Below, in pieces: positions 7,772 to 16,887 of a stretch of 64,000 bases of DNA. The DNA is from Lactobacillus sp. ESL0677 (lineage in GTDB: Bacteria > Bacillota > Bacilli > Lactobacillales > Lactobacillaceae). Both the position numbers and the translations under genes were made by a program. The notes below the pieces were generated by a model. The model had not been told where the DNA came from. It made no database searches and saw nothing but the letters and a program-made list of their open reading frames with translations. How positions within the stretch are numbered: position 1 is the stretch's first letter; each line of letters opens with the position of its first letter. The DNA lies in the NCBI RefSeq assembly GCF_029392875.1, contig NZ_CP113946.1, positions 1,798,001-1,862,000 on the forward strand, in the 5' to 3' direction.

Positions 7772-8965
7772 TTACTTAACGTGGTTGGCATCTGGCAACA
7801 TTAAAATGAAGATTACTGCACTAACATGCAATAATGCTTGCAGACCAATCGTCATTACTGGATTATGTCCAGCAATTGCAGAAATCATTACCGGAACAAC
7901 ATAAGAAAGCAGCATTGAAACAGTACCACCAATACCACCAGCAGAACCAGCGTATTTAGGACCAATTTCTGGAAGTTGAATTGTCATTCCTTTCAAAACC
8001 GGACCTGTCATTGAACCGAACAAGCCACCTAAGGCTAAATTGCACATCATTAATGCTCCACCTGTTAATTTCGTGTTCATGAAGATCATGATACCTGACA
8101 AAATAACAGCAAAAAGCATAAATGGTCTTGCATTATTCAGCTTCTTAATGATTGCAGGCCCAACCATGGAACCAACTAAGGCACCCATAGAAGCACATGA
8201 CGTCATAACGCCAGCTACTGCAGGATTAATTCCCTTAGAATTAATCAAAATCTGTGGCAAAGTTCCGATAAAGGACATTGAAGCAGCACTAACAATACCA
8301 CCACAAATACAAAGCATCCAAACTCTCTTACTTCTGGCAGCAACGCCAAAGTATTTAGTAACTGGTTCACGTTTAGGAATGGCTTCACCCTTCGGTGCAT
8401 TTCTAATCAGTAATACCCAAAAACAAGCAACAACTACTAATACACATGATGAAAACATGTAGGCTGCTTGAACAGTCTTGAACAAAACACCCGTCAACTG
8501 CGATAAAGTCGTACCAATCGTACCGCAACCAAACCAGATTCCCATTGCGATACCAGTATCTTGCTTAAACCAAGTACCGATAATCTTAGTCGAGTTAGCA
8601 TTACCCAGCGCCATGTAAACGCCGAACATCAATAAGGCAATCATCATTGTAGCGAAGTTATTGGCAACTAAACGACCGAATGCCCCAATAATTGAAATAA
8701 TAAATCCGCTAGCAACAACCTTCTTAGGTCCAAATTTGTCCCCCAAGGTTCCGCCGGGAATACTTAAAAATACGGCAACAAGCATTGGTGCCATTAACAA
8801 ACTTGAAAATTGTGTTGGCGTAATATGAAGCACCGGCATAATTCTTGTTGCCAAGGCTGAAACTTGAAATTGTACATAACTGCTAGTCATGCTCATCAGC
8901 GACAAAACCGCTAATATTACCCATCTATAACTAGATAAGGCTGGCATACTTCTTTCATTCTCCAT
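7772..8965 (-). CDS. MFS transporter C
   Basis: A 397-residue major facilitator protein (MENERSMPALSSYRW) with about twelve hydrophobic segments and motif A (GGTLGDKFGPKKVV). It starts after GAAGGAG with good spacing. It is the third member of the paralogous carrier group in this island, more diverged from A and B than those two are from each other in several helices. LysR C ends about 195 bases upstream, with a terminator between. Confidence 0.85.
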   Translation of the reverse strand: MENERSMPALSSYRWVILAVLSLMSMTSSYVQFQVSALATRIMPVLHITPTQFSSLLMAPMLVAVFLSIPGGTLGDKFGPKKVVASGFIISIIGAFGRLVANNFATMMIALLMFGVYMALGNANSTKIIGTWFKQDTGIAMGIWFGCGTIGTTLSQLTGVLFKTVQAAYMFSSCVLVVVACFWVLLIRNAPKGEAIPKREPVTKYFGVAARSKRVWMLCICGGIVSAASMSFIGTLPQILINSKGINPAVAGVMTSCASMGALVGSMVGPAIIKKLNNARPFMLFAVILSGIMIFMNTKLTGGALMMCNLALGGLFGSMTGPVLKGMTIQLPEIGPKYAGSAGGIGGTVSMLLSYVVPVMISAIAGHNPVMTIGLQALLHVSAVIFILMLPDANHVK

Positions 8966-9105
8966 AGCTTTTCTCCTTCAAAATTAAAAAACACTATTTA
9001 CTTACAACATTCTGGCAATTGTCATATTTAGTTAGTGCACACTATACTAATTAATCACTGCCTATAGAGTTATTAATTGTTACTATATTAATTTTAATAC
9101 TGGAC

Positions 9106-9145
9106 AAAAAGAGACCTAATCCAATAAATTTCAGAATTAGGTCTC
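9106..9145 (-). terminator. Terminator after LysR C
   Basis: Minus strand GAGACCTAATTC/GGATTAGGTCTC hairpin followed by TTTTT. It ends the thioredoxin/sulfotransferase/LysR operon. Confidence 0.85.
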
Positions 9146-9160
9146 TGCATATTATTGAAT

Positions 9161-10045
9161 TTAGTAGTTATCAAGTAGCGTCCGTTCAATAATTGAACAG
9201 ATCTGTTTATCCAATTTAGTCACGTTATTTTTGGCTGGATAGATCATTTCAAGGGGTACGGTCTGCTTCTGCTCAAGGGGAATAGTGCAGATTTGACCGG
9301 AAATAAAATAATCGTTTCCAATTGATGCCGTCTCCGGCATTACCGTATAACCACGATCGTGGGCAACAGCATTAAAAATAATGTCACGACTTGATAATAC
9401 ATACTGCTGTTTAGGGCCCGCACCATTTTTGTAATCATTTAAGACAAAACAGGTTAGGCCCACAACGTCTGCTTCAGTAATCTCTTTTTTATGTGCTAAC
9501 GGACTATTTACAGAAGCATAAACTTTCAGCGGTACATCCAGTAATTTTTTATGTTGTAAATTCATTTCAGAGATAATTGTATTAAATAAAGTCTCGTCGT
9601 TTTTACGTTTACTGCAGAGAGCAATATCAATCTTGCCATCACGCAGTTGTTCCAAAAGTTTCTTAGGTCGCAACTCTTCCGGTGAAATCTCTAATTTCGG
9701 GAATTGTTGGTAAATCTCATTAATAATCTTGAGAAAGATTGATCCCGATATCATCGGTACTACTGCAAGATTAATTGACTCAATGTCTTCATTGCTAATT
9801 GCAAATCGCTTAAGTTCCTCCACATTACGTTGGATTTTCTGCACAATGTGATAAACCTGTTTACCCTTTGGAGTTAATTCCACGCCCTTACGAGTACGTT
9901 CAAAGATTTTGGAACCCATTTCGTTTTCAAAAGACTTGATCGACTCACTTAATGCGGGCTGTGATATATATAGTTCACAACTAGCCTTTGAAATTGAATG
10001 ACATTCAACCACTTTTAGAAAATATTGTAACTGGACGAGCTTCAT
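9161..10045 (-). CDS. LysR-family transcriptional regulator C
   Basis: A 294-residue LysR regulator: helix-turn-helix in residues 1-60 (SISKASCELYISQPALSESIKSFE), effector-binding domain after about residue 88. It starts at ATG after TAGGAGATAAAA. It is only 13 bases downstream of the arylsulfotransferase gene and therefore probably cotranscribed with it. It is the likely regulator of this operon and perhaps of the divergent reductase/MFS pair. It is not a close relative of LysR A or B. Confidence 0.88.
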   Translation of the reverse strand: MKLVQLQYFLKVVECHSISKASCELYISQPALSESIKSFENEMGSKIFERTRKGVELTPKGKQVYHIVQKIQRNVEELKRFAISNEDIESINLAVVPMISGSIFLKIINEIYQQFPKLEISPEELRPKKLLEQLRDGKIDIALCSKRKNDETLFNTIISEMNLQHKKLLDVPLKVYASVNSPLAHKKEITEADVVGLTCFVLNDYKNGAGPKQQYVLSSRDIIFNAVAHDRGYTVMPETASIGNDYFISGQICTIPLEQKQTVPLEMIYPAKNNVTKLDKQICSIIERTLLDNY

Positions 10046-10058
10046 TTTTATCTCCTAA

Positions 10059-11480
10059 TTAAAGTTTATCTACACAGAATGCAGCACCCTTACCATAACC
10101 AGTAGCACCTTCAACTGAAACCTTAACATCATCATTGAAGTTAGGATCAGCAGCACCAGGTACTTGGAAATCAGCAATAGCAGGTGGTGTAATTGCCTTA
10201 GGCTCTTCCTTGGTCAATTGTGGTACCCATTCATAAGGAATACGGTAAGCACGGTATACTAAATATTCACCAACATGTGGATAAACATATTCCCAAACAA
10301 CTTCTTTATCAGGAGTAACTTCTAAGAACCGACCTTCAGTACCCTCATCAATCAAGGTATTACCGTTTGGTAAACGCTGTGCGTCACTAACTAGCGGTGA
10401 ATAGAAGTGGTGACCATGGAACGGAACTTTACTATCAAAGTTAGTTGCGGCAAATGTCCAAACAACTTCTAAAGTAGTTGGGTTAAATTCAATTACTCTT
10501 GAAGTATCAATTCGAGTAGTCTTCATTCCCGTCTTAGAAGTTTGATCAGGCAAGCCATATCCGGCCCAACCACCATTGTTAAAGACCATAATGTTACCGG
10601 CACCCGGTAATCCTTGTGGAATCATGTGTGAATGGTGCATACCAACAAGTGGTCCCATTAATCTCAAAGCACGAGTAGCAGTGTAATCTGGACCAATTTG
10701 CCAAACAATCTTACCGCTTTCATGATCAACAATCCACATAATATTTGCTTCACGAGAATCCATAATAATATTATTAGGATTAAATCGTTCGTCACCTTCA
10801 TCAAACCAGTGGTTCGGGCCTAAGTAACTAGCACAGTTAACGTGGAAAATGTCGCCTTCACCTTGTTCACCACTTTGTTGGGTGTTAGGATCACGGAACA
10901 TTGCGTTCTTTTGCACATTAGTCAAATGGAATTCACGGAAGTGATCCAAAATATGCCATGACCACAATTTCTTACCAGAACGGTCAATTTCAATCAAGAC
11001 ATCTTCTAGCAATGGTTGTGGTGAAATCTTGCGCTTCTTAACATTGTTATGTGTCAACAGCAAAACTTTGTTAAAGTCATCCTTACTGTCTTGACCTGGT
11101 GCATAGTAACCTACTGGGTTACCTTCAATTTGGTAGTCGTGGTGCTGACGAGCAACCCAGCCCTTGCCAACATCTTCATCGTCAACTTCTTGATTGTGAT
11201 TAAAGCTCCAAATCGGCTGACCATCAAAGTCGACTTCGGTTAAATCAGCATAATCTTGGTATGCAGCAAAACGGTCACGGCAACGCAGCGAGCCAAAGAC
11301 TTTACCACCAGGAATCATCTTGTTAGGAAAGCCTTGCAGGTCCTTCCACTCGTGAACAACTTTACCAGACATATCAATTAGCACTGCACCTTCACCAGCA
11401 GCATTAAATAGAGTGTAGCCACTCCATGTCTTGTCTGGATTATATCTAACAGTTCCTGTTGGATAAACGCTTCTTCCCAT
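10059..11480 (-). CDS. Arylsulfate sulfotransferase family protein (ASST-type beta-propeller)
   Basis: A 473-residue protein of the PAPS-independent arylsulfotransferase family, which moves sulfate from a phenolic sulfate ester to another phenol. Visible family landmarks are HVNC at about 213 followed by an IIMDSREANI strand, GMHHSHMIP at about 280-288 followed by GNIMVFNNGG, SRVIEF at 327, FHGHHFYSP at 354-362 and LPNGNTLIDEG at 370-380. His213 and the His281-285 cluster are the best candidates for the catalytic histidines. There is no signal peptide, unlike the periplasmic AssT of enteric bacteria, so it is predicted cytoplasmic. It sits 19 bases downstream of a thioredoxin-like gene. Related ASST-fold proteins of unknown activity exist, so the exact reaction is not certain. 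Confidence 0.75.
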   Translation of the reverse strand: MGRSVYPTGTVRYNPDKTWSGYTLFNAAGEGAVLIDMSGKVVHEWKDLQGFPNKMIPGGKVFGSLRCRDRFAAYQDYADLTEVDFDGQPIWSFNHNQEVDDEDVGKGWVARQHHDYQIEGNPVGYYAPGQDSKDDFNKVLLLTHNNVKKRKISPQPLLEDVLIEIDRSGKKLWSWHILDHFREFHLTNVQKNAMFRDPNTQQSGEQGEGDIFHVNCASYLGPNHWFDEGDERFNPNNIIMDSREANIMWIVDHESGKIVWQIGPDYTATRALRLMGPLVGMHHSHMIPQGLPGAGNIMVFNNGGWAGYGLPDQTSKTGMKTTRIDTSRVIEFNPTTLEVVWTFAATNFDSKVPFHGHHFYSPLVSDAQRLPNGNTLIDEGTEGRFLEVTPDKEVVWEYVYPHVGEYLVYRAYRIPYEWVPQLTKEEPKAITPPAIADFQVPGAADPNFNDDVKVSVEGATGYGKGAAFCVDKL

Positions 11481-11499
11481 ATTTTTTCTCCTTTAATTA

Positions 11500-11805
11500 T
11501 TACTCAGAAAGCATATCTGCATATTCATCTTCGGAATGATTACCGCTGAGACGACTAACTGCTTCACCATCATCAAATAAAATCACATGAGGCACGCCCT
11601 TCAAGCGCATCTTAGCTTGTAAACCTGGATTTTCCTCAACATCAACGTTGTAAAACGGGATATCTGGAAACTCATCTTCCAAGTCCTCAATCTTTGGGTG
11701 AACCTTTTTACAAACAGGGCAGGTCTTACGTGAAAACAAAATCAAGCATTTTTGCCCATCGTCTTCAACAACTTCGTCAAAAAACTCAGAATTAATTTCT
11801 TTCAT
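11500..11805 (-). CDS. Thioredoxin-like protein
   Basis: A 101-residue thioredoxin fold with active site CPVC (after FSRKT) instead of the usual WCGPC, and the cis-proline loop GVPHV. The ATG at 11805 was chosen because GGAG lies 8 bases upstream; a GTG three codons earlier is the alternative. It is first in an operon with the arylsulfotransferase and a LysR regulator, and divergent from a thioredoxin-reductase-like gene, its probable electron donor. The altered active site suggests a dedicated partner role rather than general housekeeping. Confidence 0.85.
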   Translation of the reverse strand: MKEINSEFFDEVVEDDGQKCLILFSRKTCPVCKKVHPKIEDLEDEFPDIPFYNVDVEENPGLQAKMRLKGVPHVILFDDGEAVSRLSGNHSEDEYADMLSE

Positions 11806-11884
11806 ATTTGACACTCCTTTTAAATATTATTATTTTTTTCACAATATTAGTTTAATCCAAAAGCGCTTACTTTAGTATATATGT

Positions 11885-11990
11885 AAAACTTATATCACAT
11901 AGGAATCCCCTATATATTAGCGGTTACAAAAAGTTATATCCTATAGATAGTTACAAAATGTGAATAATATCATTTATTTAAAAGGAGAAT
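11885..11990. promoter_or_regulatory. Divergent control region between the thioredoxin and reductase operons
   Basis: Two direct repeats of TTATATC followed by ATAG lie about 44 bases (four helix turns) apart at 11890 and 11934. An inverted repeat ATAGG-5-CCTAT overlaps the first. A cre-like AAAAGCGCTTAC lies nearby, around 11860. This is a plausible LysR-type binding region serving both directions. The regulator is not proven. Confidence 0.4.
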
Positions 11991-11994
11991 TCTT

Positions 11995-12915
11995 ATGGAA
12001 GATTGTGATGTATTGATTTTAGGTGCTGGCCCAGCTGGCTTATCTGCTGGTCTTTTTAGTGCTCGGTATGGCTTGAAAACCGTAATTTTAGAAAAAGACG
12101 AGGTTGGCGGTCGTGCTAACCAAATCACTAAAATTACAACTTACCCCGGAATTTTAGAGTCATCTGGTGAAGATTTAATTGCCAAAATGCGCGCCCATGC
12201 CGAAAAGTTTGGTGCCATTATTAAAATGCAAGCACCAAAATCAATTGAAATCCAAGATGGTTACAAGATTGTCCACACTCGTAAAGTTGATTACAAGGCC
12301 AAAACGTTAATTGTTGCAACAGGTATGACACCGCGGGTACTGGGCATCCCCGGCGAAGAAGAATTCACTGGAATGGGTGTTTCCTATTGTGCAACCTGTG
12401 ACGCCGACTTCTACCAAGACCAAAAGGTTGCAGTTGTTGGCGACAATAATGAAGCCATCAGTGAAGGCCTGTTAATTTGTAAATTTGCGAGCGAAGTTGA
12501 CGTCATCGTTAACAAGCCAGAAGGTCACCTTACCTGCAGCGCTGCTAACAAGGAACGTGCTGACAAAGAACCAAAGATGCACTTTATCTGGAATACAACA
12601 GTTGAGGATGTTCACGGCGACATGAACGTTGAAGGCTTGAAGATTAAGGATATGCAGTCTGGTGAAACTCGCGACTTGCCTTGCGATGGCGTATTCTTCT
12701 TCCTTGGTATGATGCCTGCAACTGCAGTTGTTAAAGACATTGTTGATCTTGACGACCAAGGTTACATGCACGCCAAAGAAGACATGAGTGTTGGCAACCA
12801 AGGAATTTTCGCTGCAGGTGACACACGTAAGAGATACCTCAGCCAAGTTTTGACTTCTGCCAATGACGGTGCCATCGCCGCCGCTGCAGCACAAAAATAC
12901 ATCGCCACACACTAG
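11995..12915 (+). CDS. Thioredoxin-reductase-like flavoprotein
   Basis: A 306-residue pyridine-nucleotide disulfide reductase. FAD motif GAGPAG at residues 10-15, redox-active CATC at 132-135, and C-terminal FAD motif AAGDTRKRYLSQVLTSANDGAIAA. Compared with housekeeping TrxB, the nucleotide-binding motif is GDNNEA rather than GGGxSA, and the HRRxxxR segment that recognises the NADPH phosphate is missing. Cofactor preference may therefore differ (NADH, or another donor). It starts after AAAGGAG, is divergent from the CPVC thioredoxin, and is 25 bases upstream of MFS D. Confidence 0.82.
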   Translation: MEDCDVLILGAGPAGLSAGLFSARYGLKTVILEKDEVGGRANQITKITTYPGILESSGEDLIAKMRAHAEKFGAIIKMQAPKSIEIQDGYKIVHTRKVDYKAKTLIVATGMTPRVLGIPGEEEFTGMGVSYCATCDADFYQDQKVAVVGDNNEAISEGLLICKFASEVDVIVNKPEGHLTCSAANKERADKEPKMHFIWNTTVEDVHGDMNVEGLKIKDMQSGETRDLPCDGVFFFLGMMPATAVVKDIVDLDDQGYMHAKEDMSVGNQGIFAAGDTRKRYLSQVLTSANDGAIAAAAAQKYIATH

Positions 12916-12940
12916 AAGCCACTGACTTCGGAGAATAATT

Positions 12941-14131
12941 ATGAAAAACATTTCCCACAACAGCATTGTTTTCAAAATTTCTGTACTATCCATTTCTTTG
13001 GCGGTAATGCTGGCACCAACCATTTCTCCAGCATTGCCGTTAATGCACTTTCCTGGCGTTACTAAAGAGCAGATTGATACTTTATCAACCATTCCCAATT
13101 TAGCTAAAATTTTGGGTATTCTATTCTGTCCTTTACTTATTCGCTGGATTGGCCAAAAGAAAACAATCCTAATTGGGCTGGCTGGAATTGTTGTTTTAGG
13201 GATCATTCCCTTTTTCAGTAATTCATACCAAGTTATCTTGGCAGCTAGAGTCATCGTGGGCTTAGCTTTCGGTATCTTTATGCCACTATGTACTAGCCTA
13301 ATTGTGCAGCTTTACCGTAATGATAAAAACACAATGGCACACATGATGGGTTACCAGAATACGGTTCAGACATTAGGCAGTGCTCTCGGGTCATTCACAG
13401 TTGGTAGCCTTGTTGCTTGGGGCTGGCACCAAGCCTTCTTAGTTTACCTAATACCAATCCTACCAATTGTATTGTTTGGGCTCTTTGTCAGTATTGATCG
13501 GCCACAAGAAACAACTAAGAAACAAAAAAGCAAGACCAAATTTAAATTCACAGGTGAAATGGCTTTGACTTGTTTCTTTATGTTAGCAACTCTAGTGTTC
13601 TACATGCCGATTAACTTTACAATGCCACGGTTGATCATTCAGAAGCAGATTGGCTCTGCTAGTACGGCAGCGCTAGTTGCAGGAATTGTTCAAATTGCAA
13701 CAATGGCCACTGCCTCACTATTTGGTTATATGATGAAGCATGTTGGTAAAATTATTTTTCCAATCGGCTTCTTGCTAGTTATGACCGGCTACTTTACTCT
13801 CTCACAAGCAAATAACATTGTTGTTCTAATCTGTGCTCTGATAATCATGGGCATCGGCAATAGTTTCTGTCTGCCATTCATTTACAATTGGATGGCTCTT
13901 CTAACTAACAGTGATACGGCAACGATGGGGCAGTCCATTTTAATGATCGCATTGAATATCGGTACGGTGCTGTCGCCTAAGATTGTCAACGGCATTAACC
14001 AAATGATGGGCAGCAACGACCCGTGTAATGTTATGATTATCTGTGCCTGTGGTGACTTATGCATAGCAGTAATTGCAGCAATCAATTACTTGCATAGTAG
14101 AAGTAAAAAGCATACGCACGCATTAGCCTGA
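12941..14131 (+). CDS. MFS transporter D
   Basis: A 396-residue major facilitator protein of about twelve helices, starting MKNISHNSIVFKIS after GGAGAATAATT. It is not closely related to MFS A-C. It resembles multidrug/cyanate-type carriers, with a long central loop rich in lysine (about residues 187-200). It is probably cotranscribed with the thioredoxin-reductase-like gene, and so may export or import a compound handled by the sulfotransferase/thioredoxin operon. Confidence 0.82.
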   Translation: MKNISHNSIVFKISVLSISLAVMLAPTISPALPLMHFPGVTKEQIDTLSTIPNLAKILGILFCPLLIRWIGQKKTILIGLAGIVVLGIIPFFSNSYQVILAARVIVGLAFGIFMPLCTSLIVQLYRNDKNTMAHMMGYQNTVQTLGSALGSFTVGSLVAWGWHQAFLVYLIPILPIVLFGLFVSIDRPQETTKKQKSKTKFKFTGEMALTCFFMLATLVFYMPINFTMPRLIIQKQIGSASTAALVAGIVQIATMATASLFGYMMKHVGKIIFPIGFLLVMTGYFTLSQANNIVVLICALIIMGIGNSFCLPFIYNWMALLTNSDTATMGQSILMIALNIGTVLSPKIVNGINQMMGSNDPCNVMIICACGDLCIAVIAAINYLHSRSKKHTHALA

Positions 14132-14145
14132 TAATTTTTCAAACT

Positions 14146-14181
14146 AAAAAAAGCCACCTCAATTACGAGGTGGTTCTTTTA
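14146..14181. terminator. Bidirectional terminator
   Basis: AAGCCACCTC/GAGGTGGTT hairpin with A and T runs on both sides, between the convergent MFS D and gpmA genes. Confidence 0.85.
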
Positions 14182-14193
14182 ATTAGGACTTAA

Positions 14194-14883
14194 TTAATCC
14201 AATTTTTCCTTGTTAGTGACTTTCAGCTTGTCATCGAAGGTGTAAACAACTGGTTCACCAGTCTTCATTTCCAAGTTCATAATGTCAGCATCAGAAATGT
14301 TTTCGATGTACTTAGTCAAAGCACGCAATGAGTTGCCGTGGGCGGCAATAATAACGTTCTTACCAGCTAACAAGTCTGGGGCAATGTGGTCTTCCCAGAA
14401 AGGCATTACTCTGCCAAGGCAAACCTTCAAGTTTTCAGTCCGCGGAATAATGTTCGGGTCAAGGTCAGCATAACGACGATCATGTACTTGGCTGAACTCT
14501 GAATTGTCCTCAATCTTTGGTGGTAACACATCATATGAACGACGCCAAATGTGAACTTGCTCATCACCAAACTTTTCAGCAGTTGCCTTCTTGTTCAAGC
14601 CTTGCAAACCACCATAATGACGTTCGTTAAGACGCCAAGATTTGGTTTCCGGAACCCAAAGTTGACCACTTTCTTCCAAAGCATAGTGTAATGTCTTAAT
14701 AGCACGAGTTAAAACTGAAGTGTAGGCTTGGTCAAATTGCAGACCAGCTTTCTTAATCAATTTACCTGCGTTCTTTGCTTCCTCGACGCCTTTTTCTGAT
14801 AGGTCAACATCAACCCAACCAGTAAATTTATTTTCAAGGTTCCATTCACTTTGTCCGTGACGGATCAAAACTAATTTTGACAT
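14194..14883 (-). CDS. gpmA: 2,3-bisphosphoglycerate-dependent phosphoglycerate mutase
   Basis: A 229-residue protein that interconverts 3- and 2-phosphoglycerate in glycolysis. The phosphohistidine motif [10 protein letters not shown] is at residues 5-14 and the second catalytic histidine is in [10 protein letters not shown] near residue 185. The frame is open 29 codons upstream, but the ATG at 14883 has AAGGAGATA in front and matches the family N-terminus ([10 protein letters not shown]). It is a single-gene unit ending at a bidirectional terminator. Confidence 0.97.
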   Translation of the reverse strand: MSKLVLIRHGQSEWNLENKFTGWVDVDLSEKGVEEAKNAGKLIKKAGLQFDQAYTSVLTRAIKTLHYALEESGQLWVPETKSWRLNERHYGGLQGLNKKATAEKFGDEQVHIWRRSYDVLPPKIEDNSEFSQVHDRRYADLDPNIIPRTENLKVCLGRVMPFWEDHIAPDLLAGKNVIIAAHGNSLRALTKYIENISDADIMNLEMKTGEPVVYTFDDKLKVTNKEKLD

Positions 14884-15040
14884 GAAATATCTCCTTTGCA
14901 AATTAAATGTTTCACTTACTATTTTACACATTTCGTTTTTATTTTCATAGGGTTTACCATTAAAAATCATTTTTTAGCTAGCGATTTTACGATACAATAA
15001 GGGTAACAAGTATTATTAGAAAAGAGCATGTTCACATACT

Positions 15041-15832
15041 ATGAAATTCAAAAAAATAATCATTGGTCTTAGCCTTGCCGCAGCCTTAATTGTCGGCGGT
15101 TGTTCTAAGAAGCAGCAGAAGAGCGAGCCGATCTTAACTAAGAGCCAGGTCATTAACGCCTCACAAAAGACATTCAAAAGTGGGCAGGTTAAGCAAACCG
15201 TTACCTTGGGTAATGACACTACTAAACAAATTGTCATCACCAATGCGGCTTTTGGCGGCAAGCCAACTGTCTTCCACGTCAATTACCAAACGCAGGCCAA
15301 GGGCAAAACTCAAAATTCAGAGCAGTGGGCCGACAACATGAACCACCTCTATCTTAATGGTCAGAGTGCCTGGTACAAAGCTGACCTTGCTAAAATCACG
15401 GGCCACTCGTATGCAGATTTGGTTGACGCTGTCTTTAACAACGCCATGTTAATGAGTCCACCAGCTGCCTTAACCAAGGCTTACAAGATGACGCGCAAAG
15501 GTAACACTTACAAGCTGACCGCGACAATTAATGACACTAAAATTATGCAAAAAGCCGTTGAGCCAATTTTTACAACCAATACTCAAAGCCCACAGCAGTT
15601 AAAGGTCTATCGTAAACTTGAAAAAGCCGGCAAATTCCAGGATATGACTGTTACGCTAGTTGTTAAAAATCGCAAGTTATACTCTTTCAACTACCTTGTT
15701 AACATTAGCTTAGGCAAGGCGATGAAGCTCAGTGCCGGCCAAAGTTATGGCAACATGGGACGACAAGACTTCCTGAAGTTGCCAAGCAATGCGTTAAATG
15801 CTAAGCCATTACCGAAAAATAATAAGAAATAA
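15041..15832 (+). CDS. Secreted lipoprotein of unknown function
   Basis: A 263-residue protein with a lipoprotein signal (MKFKKIIIGLSLAAALIVGGC; lipidated Cys at about 21), followed by a Lys/Ser-rich linker and a beta-rich body. The protein at 16010-16786 is a paralogue with the same MKFKK start and similar lengths of body segments (NKPxVxH/KPTVFH, EEW/EQW, YADL/DLASF regions). I do not recognise a named domain with certainty; it resembles DUF6612-type lipoproteins. It ends at a terminator. Confidence 0.75.
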   Translation: MKFKKIIIGLSLAAALIVGGCSKKQQKSEPILTKSQVINASQKTFKSGQVKQTVTLGNDTTKQIVITNAAFGGKPTVFHVNYQTQAKGKTQNSEQWADNMNHLYLNGQSAWYKADLAKITGHSYADLVDAVFNNAMLMSPPAALTKAYKMTRKGNTYKLTATINDTKIMQKAVEPIFTTNTQSPQQLKVYRKLEKAGKFQDMTVTLVVKNRKLYSFNYLVNISLGKAMKLSAGQSYGNMGRQDFLKLPSNALNAKPLPKNNKK

Positions 15833-15845
15833 TATCAATTAATTC

Positions 15846-15880
15846 AGACCACTTTTATCGGCAAAAGTGGTCTTTTTATC
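15846..15880 (+). terminator. Terminator of the lipoprotein gene
   Basis: GACCACTTTT/AAAAGTGGTC hairpin followed by TTTTT. Confidence 0.9.
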
Positions 15881-16009
15881 GTGATTTTTATATCAAATTA
15901 TAAATTAATTATTGTCTATCAGAATTTCAACCTGTATAATGCACTTATACATATAGAATAGCGCTAACATGTAGTGCTATTAGGTAACAACATAATATGA
16001 GGTGAAATT

Positions 16010-16786
16010 ATGAAATTCAAGAAAACTGTCATAACATTATTAGCCGCTATTGGCCTTGGTGCTCTTGGCACTACTGCAACACAACCTGTTGCCGCTAGCA
16101 CAAGCAAGGCTGACGTCATTAAAGTAACTCAGCAAGATCTAGCCAAAGCTACCGATACTAAGGCAGCCATCAAGTTCGGTATTAAAACTGGTAAAAAGCA
16201 ACTTAAATTCAACGGCACAATGACAATGGGCAACAAGCCAATCGTTGTCCATATGGTTGCTAACAGTAAGCTTTTGCCAACCAGCGTAGAAGAATGGGTT
16301 GACAGTGGCACTGGCAAAGTTTACGTTCTAAGCGGTAAAACTTGGATTAAAGACGATATGTCTAAGGAAGACTTAGCTTCATTTACTGACACCACTCAAG
16401 CAGCTACCAATCCTGCCTTTTATAAGAAGCTAGCTAAGAAAGCTAAGTTAACTCATTCTGGTGATGCTTATACTGTTAGTGGCAAGATTACCGATCAAAA
16501 ATGGCTTTCTAAAATTATGCTTGATACAGCCAAGTCTACAAAGTTGTCCAAGAAAGAACAAAAATCTCTTAAAAAGCAACTGAAAAAGACGAAATTCAAG
16601 AACGTTAGTGTCAAGATGACAACAACTAACGATAAATTAACTGACTACAAGCTATCTGCTAAAGTTGGCTTGAGTAAGAAAATTTCCTTTACTTTCAGCA
16701 TGGACATGTCAGAATTTGGTCAACACAGTGATTTAGCTGTTCCAAGTGACATTGTTAGCTCTGCTACCCAAGCTCCTAAAGATTAA
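16010..16786 (+). CDS. Secreted protein, paralogue of the upstream lipoprotein
   Basis: A 258-residue protein with a classical signal peptide (MKFKKTVITLLAAIGLGALG...PVAAS, cleavage probably after VAA near residue 30) and no lipobox cysteine. It is therefore released or wall-associated, where its neighbour is membrane-anchored. The body is lysine-rich and beta-strand-rich. It starts after GAGGTGAAATT and ends at its own terminator (16796-16822). Function unknown. The lipidated/free pair suggests duplication with change of location. Confidence 0.75.
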   Translation: MKFKKTVITLLAAIGLGALGTTATQPVAASTSKADVIKVTQQDLAKATDTKAAIKFGIKTGKKQLKFNGTMTMGNKPIVVHMVANSKLLPTSVEEWVDSGTGKVYVLSGKTWIKDDMSKEDLASFTDTTQAATNPAFYKKLAKKAKLTHSGDAYTVSGKITDQKWLSKIMLDTAKSTKLSKKEQKSLKKQLKKTKFKNVSVKMTTTNDKLTDYKLSAKVGLSKKISFTFSMDMSEFGQHSDLAVPSDIVSSATQAPKD

Positions 16787-16795
16787 ATACTAAAA

Positions 16796-16822
16796 AGATG
16801 TCTTAAGTGACATCTTTTTTTA
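16796..16822 (+). terminator. Terminator
   Basis: AAAGATGTC/GACATCTTT hairpin followed by a T run after the secreted-protein gene. Confidence 0.85.
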
Positions 16823-16887
16823 TTGCCTAAATTGAATTATGTTAACATAAAGGTAATTAAAAACGTATTTTAGATGGAGGCTTATCT

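Noticed and set aside
12472..13254. Long minus-strand ORF of 260 codons opposite the reductase and MFS D genes
   Set aside because: It lies antisense across two well-supported genes, has no ribosome binding site and shows no protein-family pattern.
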